Shown piece by piece: positions 19,669 to 31,735 of a stretch of DNA of 64,000 nt. The stretch comes from Bradyrhizobium ontarionense (GTDB taxonomy: Bacteria; Pseudomonadota; Alphaproteobacteria; Rhizobiales; Xanthobacteraceae): positions 5,146,001 to 5,210,000 of the forward strand of contig NZ_CP088156.1 of the NCBI RefSeq assembly GCF_021088345.1. Reading direction: 5' to 3'. The position numbers and the translations under genes are program-made. The notes beneath the pieces are model-generated. The model saw only the letters and a list, made by a program, of their open reading frames with translations. It ran no database searches and was not told the origin of the DNA. Position 1 is the first letter of the stretch. Every line of letters begins with the position of its first letter.

Positions 19669-20441
19669 GCCTCTCCGGGCTCATCCCGTCCGAACTCAGC
19701 CTGTTCGCGACGGTGGCGCTGGCGATCGTCGCCTTCATCGCAGCGACCGCGCGCGGCTTCTCCGGGTTCGGCGCGGCGCTGATCTTCATGCCGCTCGCGA
19801 GCAGCTTCGCGACGCCCCGCCTCGTCGCGCCATTGCTGCTGGTGATCGACTTCGTCGCGATGGCGCCGATGGTGCCGGCCGCCTGGCGCGAGGCCGACCG
19901 CAAGGCGACCGCCGTAATCGTCGCGGGCGCACTGGTCGGCGTGCCCGTGGGCACCTGGTTCCTCAGCCGTCTCGACCCGGTCACCGTGCGCTGGATCATC
20001 ACCGGCTTCGTGATCGCGCTTCTCGCGCTGCTGCTGTCCGGCTGGCGCTATCGCGGCAAGGAGTACACCGCGCTCTCGGTCGCCGTCGGCTGTGTCTCCG
20101 GCTTCTGCAGCGGACTGGCGCAGACGGGCGGCCCGCCGATCGTCGGCTATTGGCTGGGACGTCCGATCGCATCGAAGATTGCGCGGGCGAACATCGTGCT
20201 GTTCTTCGGCGCCTCGGATTTCTTCGCGATGGTGAGCTACGCGACCAGCGGGCTGATCACTTGGGATTCGCTCAAGCTCTCGATGCTGATCGGCCCGGTC
20301 TATGCGCTCGGCGTCGCGTGCGGCGCCTCGCTGTTCGGCCGCGCCAGCGAGCGCGTGTTCCGCGCAATCTGCTATGCGCTGATCGCAATCGCCGTGATCG
20401 CCGGGCTGCCGGCCCTCGACGGCGTGCTCGGGCGCGGTTAG
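19665..20441 (+). CDS. TauE/SafE-family sulfite/organic anion exporter
   Basis: 258 residues with about eight hydrophobic helices and the TauE/SafE repeat pattern: an N-terminal [20 protein letters not shown] and its counterpart [20 protein letters not shown]. Members export sulfite, sulfoacetate or related anions across the inner membrane; the substrate here is unknown. Its ATG overlaps the pheT stop, so it is co-transcribed with pheST, though a functional link is not obvious. Confidence 0.9.
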   Translation: MSLSGLIPSELSLFATVALAIVAFIAATARGFSGFGAALIFMPLASSFATPRLVAPLLLVIDFVAMAPMVPAAWREADRKATAVIVAGALVGVPVGTWFLSRLDPVTVRWIITGFVIALLALLLSGWRYRGKEYTALSVAVGCVSGFCSGLAQTGGPPIVGYWLGRPIASKIARANIVLFFGASDFFAMVSYATSGLITWDSLKLSMLIGPVYALGVACGASLFGRASERVFRAICYALIAIAVIAGLPALDGVLGRG

Positions 20442-20474
20442 CTTCCCCGTAACGAGACTGAAAGGGAGGACGCC

Positions 20475-21419
20475 GTGATCAATCGCCGAACCATGCTCTC
20501 ACTTGCATTGGGAGCAGCCGGAGCCGTGGCGGCGCCATCGGTTTTCGCGCAGGGCACGAAGACCGGTACGCGCATCGTCTTCCTGGGCACCAAAGGCGGC
20601 CCACGCGTCGGCGTCGGCGCCTCCAATCCGGCCAATCTCGTCGTCGTCAACGGCACGCCGTTCGTGATCGATTGCGGCATGGGCGTCAGCCGTCAGCTCG
20701 TCAAAGCAGGCATTCCGATTCCATCGGTGAAGTACATCCTGATCAGCCATCACCATTCCGATCACAACCTCGAATACGGCAATCTGTTCTACAATGCCTG
20801 GGCCGCAGGACTATCGACGCCGATCCAATCGTTCGGCCCCAAAGGTCTGGAGGCGATGACCAGGAATTTCTGGGCGACCAACCAGTTCGATGTCGACACC
20901 CGTATCGAGGACGAGGGCCGGCCGGATCCGCGGCCACTGCTGATCGCCAAGGACATCACGGACGATGGCGTCGTGGTGAAGACGGCGGACGTCACCGTGA
21001 CCGCGTTCCGCACGCCGCATCCGCCGATCACCGACAACTTCGCCTACAAGTTCGAAACCCCGGACGGCACGATCGTGTTCTCCAGCGACACCGCCTACAA
21101 TCCGAAGCTCGCCGAGTTCGCCAGGGGCGCCGACGTGCTCGTTCACGAATGCCTGTATGTACCGGCAGTCGATCGCCTGGTCGCGAGGACGAAGAACGGG
21201 TCGACGCTCAAGAAGCATCTGCTCGAAAGCCACACCACCACCGAGGACGTCGGGCGCATCGCCGCGGCCGCTGGCGTGAAAGTGCTGGTGCTCAGCCATT
21301 TGGTCCCGGGTGATGATCCCGAGGTGACCGACGACGACTGGACGCGCGACGTGAAGAAGAACTACTCCGGCCGCATCGTCGTCGCCAAGGATCTGATGGA
21401 GCTGAAGCTGCCGGTGTAG
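20475..21419 (+). CDS. Exported metallo-beta-lactamase-fold hydrolase
   Basis: 314 residues from a GTG at 20475 with GGGAGG upstream. The N-terminus MINRRTMLSLALGAAG...VFA looks like a TAT-type signal. The metal-binding motif HHHSDHN (residues about 91-97) and later His/Asp residues (FSSDTAYNP, VHECLYVP, LSHLVPGDD) mark an RNase Z/arylsulfatase-like MBL hydrolase that should bind two zinc ions in the periplasm. The substrate is unknown. It follows tauE by 33 bases and may be transcribed with it. Confidence 0.88.
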   Translation: MINRRTMLSLALGAAGAVAAPSVFAQGTKTGTRIVFLGTKGGPRVGVGASNPANLVVVNGTPFVIDCGMGVSRQLVKAGIPIPSVKYILISHHHSDHNLEYGNLFYNAWAAGLSTPIQSFGPKGLEAMTRNFWATNQFDVDTRIEDEGRPDPRPLLIAKDITDDGVVVKTADVTVTAFRTPHPPITDNFAYKFETPDGTIVFSSDTAYNPKLAEFARGADVLVHECLYVPAVDRLVARTKNGSTLKKHLLESHTTTEDVGRIAAAAGVKVLVLSHLVPGDDPEVTDDDWTRDVKKNYSGRIVVAKDLMELKLPV

Positions 21420-21973
21420 CTGGCGTAGGGTGGGCAAAGCGGCCGCCGACGGCGGCAGCGTGCCCACCGTCTTTCGGCGAACTCATCAGCAGGTCGTTGG
21501 GCACGGCGCCACGGCGATCTCAAACTTGGAGACAGCACGGCTACGCCTTTGCCCACCCTCATATGGGGTCTTGTGAGTCAAGTCTCGTTCGATAGGTCGA
21601 GGTTGTTTTTTCGAGGATGCCGTTCGTTTCCTTAGAGGTGGTGTGTTCGGCGGAGCAAAGCCGACGTCCGCGCGCTCTCGATTTTGCGCCGTAGCGGACG
21701 GCGGCTTTGCGGGTGGGCAGGGCGACGTCTGGCGCCACGAACCTGCGGTCTCGGTCGAGGACTGGCTTGCGAAGATTCTGCAGCTGTCCGCTGCATCACC
21801 TCATATCCGGTCGGATGAAGTCATCCGGGCCCATGTTCCGCATGCTTGCGGCGAGAAGCCAAAGAGGATGAGACCCATCTACAAGACGGCTGGTGGTACG
21901 GCCCTAGGGTGGCACGGTCATCATCCATCCTCGCAAGACCGCGGCGAACCGCGGGCCTGATCGCGAAGTTCGT
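21420..21973. other. Intergenic region with inverted repeat and IS110 element 2 flank
   Basis: No supported gene. AGGGTGGGCAAAG at 21427-21439 is the exact inverse of 21547-21559, bracketing a degenerate palindrome of about 130 bases. From about 21560 to 21973 the DNA is the 3' flank of the minus-strand transposase and probably includes that element's noncoding end. It contains small hairpins such as CCGCGG/CCGCGG near 21940. A 105-codon open frame at 21643-21960 has no recognisable domain and is not called. Confidence 0.5.
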
Positions 21974-23125
21974 TTACGCCTTCATCAGGGCCTCCTCGGG
22001 CACGAGGCCGGTCTCGAGATAGCGCCACAGCGCCACGACGAGCTTGCGCGCCAGCGCCACGATCGCAATGCGCCTGACACGCTTGCCGGTGTTGAGCGTG
22101 CGGGTCTGGAACCAGCGGCTGAGCGCGCTGTCCGGCTGATGGCGGACCCAGAGCCAAGCCAGCTCGATCGTCTTCAGGCGGACGTGCGGATTGCCCGCCT
22201 TGCTGATGCCCTGCTCACGATCGATGCCGCCGCTCTTCCATGGGCTCGGTGTCAGGCCGCAATAGCTGGCGACCTCGCGCCGGTTGCGGAAGTCCTTGTA
22301 GAACAGCTCGCCCGCCAATGTCGTGGCGAAGGCCGGCCCGAGCCCCTTGAGCCGCTGCAGCTGCTCCCGCCGCTTGGCCATCGCCTCCGGAACGACAGCC
22401 GCCTGCGCGGCCTCCTGGCTCTGCTCCAGCGCCGCGAGCTGCTCGCGCACCAGCATCAGACGCGCGTGCTCGCGCTTGACCTCGGCCAGAACGTGGGGCG
22501 GCAGCGGCTCACCCTGCCAGTCGCGTTGCTGCTCCAGCCAGGTGAGCCAGTTGCGGCGGCGCGGCGCGCCGACCTCCAGGCCGGACAGCCGCAGCAGCGC
22601 CTTGATCCGGTTGGTGTGGGCCGTCTGCTCCGTGACCAGCCGGTCGCGCTCGCGGCTGACCCGCCGGGCGTCCTCCTGCTCCACCGTCGGCACCCGGACG
22701 ATCCGGACCACCCGGGGCTCGCCGCGCAAATAGGCCATCAGCGTGCGCAGCAACAGCTCGCCGTCGATCCGATCCGTCTTTGCCCGCCGTGCGCGCTGCT
22801 CGACCGCGATGCTTGCCGGATCGAACACCAGATTGTCGATTCCGTTCGCGACCAGCAACCGGTGCAGCCAGAAGCCGTCATAGCCGGCCTCGTAGCAGCT
22901 CGCCACGCGCGGCTCCGATCCGAGCTTCTGCGCCGCCCGGGCCCGCGTCTTGGCGATCAACGCCAGCAACCCGACCTGATCGACTCCGTCGAGCTTGTGC
23001 CGCGACATCCGTCCCTGATCGGGACTGTGCAACGTGATCAGCCAGCTCTTCTGGCTGAGTTCAATTGCAACGAAAATCGTGCCAGTATCTCCGGCGGTGA
23101 GCGTGCCTTGGGTCGAAGCTTGCAT
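21974..23125 (-). mobile_element. IS110-family transposase (element 2)
   Basis: A complete 383-residue IS110-type transposase, of a clearly different branch from element 1. The N-terminal DEDD domain has TIFVAIELSQKSW (Glu where element 1 has Asp), ASCYEAGYDGFWLHR and RRAKTDRIDGELLLR; the middle is coiled coil; the C-terminal domain has LKGLGPAFATTLAGELFY and VASYCGLTPSPWKSGG. The ATG at 23125 has GGAGA upstream. It sits about 100 bases after the amine oxidase stop codon without disrupting it. No terminal inverted repeats are expected; exact ends were not determined. Confidence 0.93.
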
Positions 23126-23227
23126 CTGACTCTCCGAGGGTTCGAGTGTGGAAACCCAAACCTATCGGAAGGGCTCGCTCACCGCTCCCCCATGGAATCT
23201 ACTACGGCCGTCGCGATCCAGTCTGGC

Positions 23228-24640
23228 TCAGTCCTCAGGCGAGGCCGATCGCACCTTGCCGCGACGGCGCGGCCGTTGCCGCTCCGGGGATTCCTCGGCT
23301 TCGGGATCCTTCAACGCCCCGATCCGGCGCAGCGCGGCTTCCGCGGCGCGTTCGCCGGAGTCCCAGGCGCCGTCGACGGTCCCCCACAGCGTGTCGTGCG
23401 TGGCCTCGCCTGCCAGGAACAGCGGGCCCAACGGTTCGCCGAGGATCTTGCGCGCGCCCTGGCTGCCGGGTGCAGCGGCCGACATCGCGCCGAGCACGCC
23501 CGGCACCTGATTCCAGCGCGTGGCGGCAGACGACTTCACCGCAGCGGCGGCCTCGCTACCGAACAGCTTCACCAGCCATTCCTTGGCGAAAGCGACCATC
23601 GCGGCTTCACCCTGCGCTGATAGCTCGCGCCCGAACGCGCCGCCGACGTCGACGGTGCACAGCGACGACCCGCCGATATTGGCCAGCAGCAGACCGGTCC
23701 GGTTCGAATTGCTCTGCTCGATGATCGCCTCGTCGCGCGACAGGCCGAACGGATTGCCGGTGAGCATCAGCGCGATGTGATCGGTGCTGCCGAGGCTGAG
23801 CTTGCTGGCCGCGTCGAGTTGGCGCTTCGGAAGCTCCGGCGTGAACTTGATCGCCCCTGACGTCAGCACGTTCGTGGACACCGTGAGAATGACGGCGCGC
23901 GCTGCGATCCGCCCCGCCGGCGTTTCGACGGCAACGTCGCGATTGCTCCACACGATCCGGCTCGCCGGCGTCGACAGCGCCAGCGGCAATTGTTCGCCGA
24001 GCTTGGTGATCAGCGTACCCATGCCCTGGCGGCAGGCCAGCGCGGCGCTGCGATCCTGTCCGCGCGCCTTATCCATGACCGAGAGGTCGACGAGGTCCTT
24101 GCCGGTGGCGCCGGCGCCGAGCACGAAGGCCGCCGTGCCGGTCCAATCGCCGAGGTCCTTCGGCAGCGCCGTCGCACAGGACATATCGAGCTTGCCGCGG
24201 GACGCTTCGTCGATCGCGCGATTGGCGCGGACGAGGCCGGCCAGGAACTGCTCGGTTTCGCCCGGCCGCGCATTGCGCCGGCCGACGCGCACCTTCTGAC
24301 CGACCGGCGCCGCGACCAGATCGAGACCGACGCCGCGCGCCAGCTTGGTCATCGGATTGCTGTCGGAATTGTGAAGCCAGCGGGCGCCGCGGTCGAACGG
24401 TACGCCGAAGGTCGCAGCGTCGGTCGCGCAGCGGCCGCCGATCTGCGGGGCCGCCTCGAGCACGATCACCTTGCGGTTTGCAGCCATGACGCGGCGGGCG
24501 GCAGCGATCCCCGCCGCGCCTGCCCCGATCACGACGATGTCGGCCTCGCGCGGCACTGCGGCAATCGCGCTGCGGCCCGACAGGGGCGCCACGGCGAGCA
24601 CCGCGGACGCCGTGAGGAAGCCGCGGCGCGTGAACATCAT
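23228..24640 (-). CDS. Exported flavin amine oxidase (FAD-dependent)
   Basis: 470 residues from ATG 24640. The N-terminus MMFTRRGFLTASAVLAVAPL is a twin-arginine signal, so the protein should be exported folded with its cofactor. The FAD-binding dinucleotide motif VVIGAGAAGIAAARRV is followed by VIVLEAAPQIGGRC, and the C-terminal amine-oxidase motif is PLFLAGEATHDTLWGTVDGA. The family deaminates amines or polyamines; the true substrate is not predictable. It ends shortly before IS110 element 2. A 24-codon upstream extension is in frame, but the TAT motif supports the chosen start. Confidence 0.88.
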   Translation of the reverse strand: MMFTRRGFLTASAVLAVAPLSGRSAIAAVPREADIVVIGAGAAGIAAARRVMAANRKVIVLEAAPQIGGRCATDAATFGVPFDRGARWLHNSDSNPMTKLARGVGLDLVAAPVGQKVRVGRRNARPGETEQFLAGLVRANRAIDEASRGKLDMSCATALPKDLGDWTGTAAFVLGAGATGKDLVDLSVMDKARGQDRSAALACRQGMGTLITKLGEQLPLALSTPASRIVWSNRDVAVETPAGRIAARAVILTVSTNVLTSGAIKFTPELPKRQLDAASKLSLGSTDHIALMLTGNPFGLSRDEAIIEQSNSNRTGLLLANIGGSSLCTVDVGGAFGRELSAQGEAAMVAFAKEWLVKLFGSEAAAAVKSSAATRWNQVPGVLGAMSAAAPGSQGARKILGEPLGPLFLAGEATHDTLWGTVDGAWDSGERAAEAALRRIGALKDPEAEESPERQRPRRRGKVRSASPED

Positions 24641-24837
24641 GTCATGGTTTCCGAAAGCTTTGAAACGAACGAGTCGGGGCCGAATTTTGCCGCATCTGCC
24701 GCGGTGCGGCAACCGTCATGGTTTATCAATGTTCATTGATGACGGTTCGACTATGAACCAAATTGCAACCGTGATCGACCATCATAGAGAACGGTAAAAG
24801 ACGCGACCACGCAAGGTCGCTCGGGGAGTTGACCGTC

Positions 24838-25812
24838 ATGGGCGTCGTGCTCGATCACATCGGCAAGCTGATTGCCGCCTATCTCCAGAAGGAGATACGG
24901 GGATATGAGCCGTTCACGCCGAGCGATCCGGACAATCTTCGCAAGGACGTCCAGCCCGGCGACGTGCTGCTGGTCGAGGGCAACAGCCGCATCTCCGGCA
25001 TCATCAAATATCTGACGCAGTCGACGTGGTCGCATGCCGCGCTCTATGTCGGGCCGATCGACGGGGCCGTCGAGCCGGACGGTGAGCCGCATGTGCTTGT
25101 GGAGGCCTATGTCGGCGACGGCGTGATCTCGGCGCCGCTGTCGAAGTACTTCTCCTATCATACCCGCGTCTGCCGCCCGGTCGGCCTGACCTACGAGGAC
25201 CGACACACCGTCTGCCGCTACGCGATCAACCGGATCGGCTTCGGCTACGACACCAAGAACATCATCGACCTGATGCGCTTCCTGATTCCGCTGCCGATCC
25301 CGCAGCGCTGGCGGCGGCGCATGATCGCGTTGGGCTCGGGTGATCCGACCAAGATGATCTGCTCGGCGCTGATCGCGCAGGCGTTCGACGCGGTGCGTTA
25401 TCCGATCCTGCCGAAGATCACGCGGGCGCCATCGCGGCGCGCCAAGCGCGAGATCCTGCACATCCGCGATTCATCGCTGTACATGCCGCGCGACTTCGAC
25501 ATCTCGCCCTATTTCGAGATCGTCAAGCCCACCATCGTCAACGGGTTCGACTACACGACGCTTCATTGGGCCGACAAGCAGAAGCCGCTCGCGGAGGTAG
25601 CGGGCGAATTCGCCATGTTTCCAGAAGCCATCGCCGCGCCGCCGCTCGTTCCTGAAACGGCTGACGAAGCGCAGGCGGCGTTTCGTGCTGAGGAAGTGAT
25701 GGCCGAGACGATCAGCGAACGCCTCGTCGTCAGCGACCACTATCTGGTGGCCGAGCCGGTCCGAAAGGTTGCGCCGCGCGCACCGGCGTCTCGCCGCAGG
25801 GTCGCGGTCTGA
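24838..25812 (+). CDS. YiiX/YebB-like papain-type cysteine hydrolase
   Basis: 324 residues from ATG 24838 (GGGGAG nine bases upstream; a TTG at 24829 is also in frame). It has the permuted NlpC/P60 signature of YiiX-like enzymes: VQPGDVLLVEGNSRISGIIK, STWSHAALYVG with the catalytic His, and MICSALIAQAFD with the catalytic Cys. Members hydrolyse amide or ester bonds of lipids or peptidoglycan-related substrates. The C-terminal 60 residues are low-complexity and end in a basic tail (APASRRRVAV). It is monocistronic and divergent from the amine oxidase. Confidence 0.85.
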   Translation: MGVVLDHIGKLIAAYLQKEIRGYEPFTPSDPDNLRKDVQPGDVLLVEGNSRISGIIKYLTQSTWSHAALYVGPIDGAVEPDGEPHVLVEAYVGDGVISAPLSKYFSYHTRVCRPVGLTYEDRHTVCRYAINRIGFGYDTKNIIDLMRFLIPLPIPQRWRRRMIALGSGDPTKMICSALIAQAFDAVRYPILPKITRAPSRRAKREILHIRDSSLYMPRDFDISPYFEIVKPTIVNGFDYTTLHWADKQKPLAEVAGEFAMFPEAIAAPPLVPETADEAQAAFRAEEVMAETISERLVVSDHYLVAEPVRKVAPRAPASRRRVAV

Positions 25813-25831
25813 AGGAACGTCCCGCGCGCCG

Positions 25832-26107
25832 TCAGCGATCCGATCGGCCGATCACGTCCATGAGTTCCGCGATCTTCTGACGCTGATCGGCCTTGTCGCC
25901 GGATGCGATCGCATGCTCCACGCAATGCGCGACGTGATCGCGCAAAATCTCCTCCTCGACCCGGCGCAAGGCCGCCCGCACCGCTGAGATCTGCGTCACG
26001 ATGTCGATGCAGTAGCGGTTGTCCTCGACCATTTTGGACAAGCCCCTGACCTGCCCTTCGATCCGGCTCAAACGTTTCTGACAGGATGTCTTGATGTCGT
26101 CGCGCAT
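25832..26107 (-). CDS. csoR: CsoR/RcnR-family metal-sensing repressor
   Basis: A 91-residue all-helical DUF156 repressor. Conserved [18 protein letters not shown] is followed by [13 protein letters not shown] and [10 protein letters not shown]. The Cys of NRYC plus His and Cys of HVAHC match the C-H-C Cu(I) ligand set of CsoR rather than the RcnR nickel/cobalt set. In the apo form it would repress the divergent copper ATPase and itself through the 19-bp palindrome at 26116; Cu(I) binding releases it. Confidence 0.93.
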   Translation of the reverse strand: MRDDIKTSCQKRLSRIEGQVRGLSKMVEDNRYCIDIVTQISAVRAALRRVEEEILRDHVAHCVEHAIASGDKADQRQKIAELMDVIGRSDR

Positions 26108-26115
26108 GCGCTCTA

Positions 26116-26134
26116 TATACCCCTACAGGGTATA
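26116..26134. promoter_or_regulatory. Predicted CsoR operator
   Basis: A perfect inverted repeat TATACCC-CTACA-GGGTATA in the 47-base gap between divergent csoR and the copper ATPase. The G/C tract flanked by AT steps matches operators of the CsoR/RcnR family. Its central position suggests that it controls both promoters. Confidence 0.88.
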
Positions 26135-26154
26135 GGTTTCAAGAGGCTGGGCTG

Positions 26155-28848
<2,694 letters not shown>

Positions 28849-28925
28849 CGCGCTGGAACCCGGGCTTGCCGAAGCGGGCGGGCGTGTCTACCTCTCTCAC
28901 GATTCACGAGAGAAAGGTCCCACGT

Positions 28926-29678
28926 ATGATCGACGCCGCCGTGAAGGCGATCTCGCAGATTCTGTCGCCGCCGATGCGCTCGATCCTGTGGCGATCGATC
29001 GGATTGGCGCTGGTCCTGATCACGGTGCTCGCGATCGGGCTGCAGCGGCTGCTGACCTGGCTGGCGACCGCCGGCGAGGGTTGGGCCGAAGCCATGCTCG
29101 GGCCGAACTCCCACGGCGCGCTCGACGTGCTGACCTGGATCATCTCGATCGCCGCCGGCTTCGGCGTCGTGTTCGGCGGCATCATGCTGATGCCGGCGAT
29201 CACCTCGCTGATCGCGAGCCTGTTCGTCGATGACATCGCCGATCTGGTCGAGCGCGAGCACTATCCGGCCGAGCGTCCCGGCGCCGCTTTGCCGGTCGGC
29301 ATCGCCATGGTGGAGGGCCTCAAGGCCGCCGGCCTGACGATCCTGGTCTATCTGGTCGCGCTGCCTTTCGTGTTCCTGGCCGGCGCCGGCTTCGTGATCT
29401 TCTTCCTCGCCACGGCATGGCTGCTCGGCCGCGAATATTTCGAGCTCGCCGCGATGCGGTTCCGGCCGCCGGCGGAAGCCAAGGCGATGCGGCGCGACAA
29501 CGCCGCGACCGTGTTCACCGCAGGACTGATCATCGCCGCCTTCGTCACGATTCCGATCGTGAACCTGGCCACGCCGCTGTTCGGCATGGCCTTCATGGTC
29601 CACCTGCACAAGCGCCTATCGGGGCCGCGGCCCGAGCTGCTCGAGCCGTCGCCGGAGCGCCGGCTGCGCAGCCTCTAG
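28926..29678 (+). CDS. EI24/CysZ-like membrane protein
   Basis: 250 residues from ATG 28926, with four or more hydrophobic segments and the EI24-domain pattern (LMPAITSLIASLFVDDIADL, HYPAERPGAALPVG, LFGMAFMVHLHKRL). CysZ members conduct sulfate; other EI24 proteins have no known function, so transport is only a possibility. AAAGG precedes the start. Its last 63 bases overlap the 3' end of the convergent MFS transporter gene. Confidence 0.83.
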   Translation: MIDAAVKAISQILSPPMRSILWRSIGLALVLITVLAIGLQRLLTWLATAGEGWAEAMLGPNSHGALDVLTWIISIAAGFGVVFGGIMLMPAITSLIASLFVDDIADLVEREHYPAERPGAALPVGIAMVEGLKAAGLTILVYLVALPFVFLAGAGFVIFFLATAWLLGREYFELAAMRFRPPAEAKAMRRDNAATVFTAGLIIAAFVTIPIVNLATPLFGMAFMVHLHKRLSGPRPELLEPSPERRLRSL

Positions 29679-31235
29679 CGCCAGCACCCGCGGCGCCGGG
29701 CTCTCGGGCCTGGCGCGCGCGAAGGGAATGAGAATGAAGCCGAGCAGGGCTATGCCGGCGAGCAACGTCCAGGCCTCGTTGACGCAGAGTGCGAGCGAGG
29801 CCTTCTCGACCAGCGGCCGGACATAGGCGATGGCGGCATCCTGCGAGACGCCGCGCGGGCGGTTGAGCAGCAGCTCCGGGCTGAGCCCGATTGCCTTCGC
29901 CGCCGCCACGTCGCCCGCCATCAGGCGATCGCGGAACGCTGCGGCATGGATGCCGACACGGCCGTAGATGATGGTGTCGACCAGGGCGATGCCGATGGCG
30001 CCGCCGAGATTGCGCATCAGGTTGAACAGGCCGCTGGCATCGGCGACCTCCGCCTGCGGCAGGTCGCCGAGCGCGATCCGGGTCGGCGGCAGCAGGCAGA
30101 ACATGATGCCGACGCCGCGCACGACCTGCGGCCAGAACATCTCCTGATAGTCGGCGGTGGCCGGCTGGAACGCGCTGGCCGCAAGGCCCACGCCGAACAG
30201 CAGGAAGCCGAATGCGGTCAGGAGGCGCGCGTCGACCTTGCCATCGAGCGCCGTCACCAGCGGAGCCGCGATCAGTTGCGCCACGCCGGTCACCAGCATG
30301 ATCTTGCCGATCTCGAACGCATCGTGCCCGCGCACGAAGGCGAGGAACACCGGCATCAGATAGACCGAGCCGAACAGCCCGATGCCGAGGCAGAAGCTCG
30401 ACAGGCAGCCGAGCGTGAACGACCGCCGCTGAAAGCTGCCGAGCCGCAGGATCGGGAACGGCGACGCCACGACGCGCTGGATCAGCAGCGTCAGGCACGA
30501 CGCGCTGAGCACCAAGAGCGCGATGCAGTTCGACGACAGCCAGCCGCCCTTCGGCGCTTCCTTCAGTCCGAGCTCGAGGCTCGCCAAGGACACCGCGAGC
30601 AACAGCAGCGCCGTCATGTCGAGCTTGTCGAGCTCCAGGAGATTCATCCGCTCTCGTGGTAACAGGCTCGGCGTGGCCACGGCCGCGATGATGCCCGGCA
30701 CGATGTTGATCAGGAACAGCCAGGGCCACGACCAGGTGTTGGTGATGAAGCCGCCGACGACGGGGCCGATGGTCGGCGCCAGCACCGCGACCACGCCGCC
30801 GATGGTGGTCGCGACCGCATGCAGCCGCGGCGGAAACAGCAGGAACACGGCCGAGAACACCACCGGGATCAAGAGCCCGCCGAAAAAGCCCTGGAGCACG
30901 CGAAACGCCAGCAGCACGTGAAAGCTGCCGCTCATGGCGCAACCGAGCGAGGCTGCCGTGAAGATGCTGACGGCGCCGACGAACAGCCAGCGCAGGCTGA
31001 ACACGCGGGTCAGCAGGCCGGTCAACGGAATGGCGATGATCTCGGCGATCAGATAGGCGGTCTGGACCCAGCTCATGGCATCCGGCGAGATGCCGAGGGC
31101 CTCCTGGATGGTCGGCAGCGACGTCGCCACCACCTGGATGTCCAGGATCGCCATGAACATGCCGACGCACATCAGGATGAAGCCGAGCCAGGTGGCGAGG
31201 CTGGGAGTCTCCTGAGGCGCGGCCGGCTCGGTCAT
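29616..31235 (-). CDS. DHA2-family MFS drug/metabolite exporter
   Basis: 539 residues with about 14 predicted helices, typical of EmrB/QacA proton antiporters. Motifs: MFMAILDIQVVATSLPTIQE in helix 1, SWVQTAYLIAEIIAIPLTG and the motif C-like region VAVLAPTIGPVVGGFI. It is the last gene of a three-gene operon after a type III polyketide synthase and an ICMT-like methyltransferase; its ATG overlaps the methyltransferase stop by four bases. Export of the operon's polyketide is the simplest inference. The 3' end overlaps the EI24 gene antisense by 63 bases. Confidence 0.92.
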   Translation of the reverse strand: MTEPAAPQETPSLATWLGFILMCVGMFMAILDIQVVATSLPTIQEALGISPDAMSWVQTAYLIAEIIAIPLTGLLTRVFSLRWLFVGAVSIFTAASLGCAMSGSFHVLLAFRVLQGFFGGLLIPVVFSAVFLLFPPRLHAVATTIGGVVAVLAPTIGPVVGGFITNTWSWPWLFLINIVPGIIAAVATPSLLPRERMNLLELDKLDMTALLLLAVSLASLELGLKEAPKGGWLSSNCIALLVLSASCLTLLIQRVVASPFPILRLGSFQRRSFTLGCLSSFCLGIGLFGSVYLMPVFLAFVRGHDAFEIGKIMLVTGVAQLIAAPLVTALDGKVDARLLTAFGFLLFGVGLAASAFQPATADYQEMFWPQVVRGVGIMFCLLPPTRIALGDLPQAEVADASGLFNLMRNLGGAIGIALVDTIIYGRVGIHAAAFRDRLMAGDVAAAKAIGLSPELLLNRPRGVSQDAAIAYVRPLVEKASLALCVNEAWTLLAGIALLGFILIPFARARPESPAPRVLALEAAQPALRRRLEQLGPRPR

Positions 31236-31735
31236 GCGGTCTGGCTGCTGACGCCCGAGAGCGCCTCGGACTCGGCACGGATGCGGATCGCGAGCACGGC
31301 CGCATTCAGTGCGGAGAACAGCAGCGCGATCAGCGGCAGATGCAGCGCCAGCGGCAATAGCGCGATCTCACCGGCGACGACCAGATAGTTCGGATGCGAG
31401 ATGTAGCGGTAGGGACCATCCGTCACCAGCGGCGCACCGGGCAGGATGATGATCCGCGTCGTCCAACGCGGGCCGAGCGTCGACAGCACCCACCAGCGCA
31501 GCCCCTGCAGGGCCACGAAGCCCGACAGCAGCCACGGATCGACCTCCTGGTCGGCGCCGAGCAGCCACAGCGACACCAGCCACGCCGCATGCATCGAGAT
31601 CATCAGCGGATAATGATCCGCGCCGACTTCGATCGCGCCCATGGCGCGCAGGCGCTTGGTGTTGTGGCGAGCGAGCACGAGCTCGCCGAGCCGCTGCATA
31701 GTGACGAGTGCCAGGACGAAGGCGGCGAAGGTCAT
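31232..31735 (-). CDS. ICMT-like membrane methyltransferase of the polyketide operon
   Basis: 167 residues, mostly hydrophobic, with the isoprenylcysteine carboxyl methyltransferase signature TTRIIILPGAPLV, DGPYRYISHPNYL and a C-terminal AIRIRAESEAL with acidic/basic SAM-pocket residues. In Bacillus (BpsB) and Streptomyces (SrsB) such proteins sit beside a type III polyketide synthase and O-methylate alkylpyrones or alkylresorcinols. Here the ATG overlaps the PKS stop and its stop overlaps the transporter start, so the same role is likely. Confidence 0.88.
   Translation of the reverse strand: MTFAAFVLALVTMQRLGELVLARHNTKRLRAMGAIEVGADHYPLMISMHAAWLVSLWLLGADQEVDPWLLSGFVALQGLRWWVLSTLGPRWTTRIIILPGAPLVTDGPYRYISHPNYLVVAGEIALLPLALHLPLIALLFSALNAAVLAIRIRAESEALSGVSSQTA

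Noticed and set aside
21643..21960. 105-codon open frame next to IS110 element 2
   Set aside because: No domain, unusual composition and location in the element flank; more likely noncoding end sequence.
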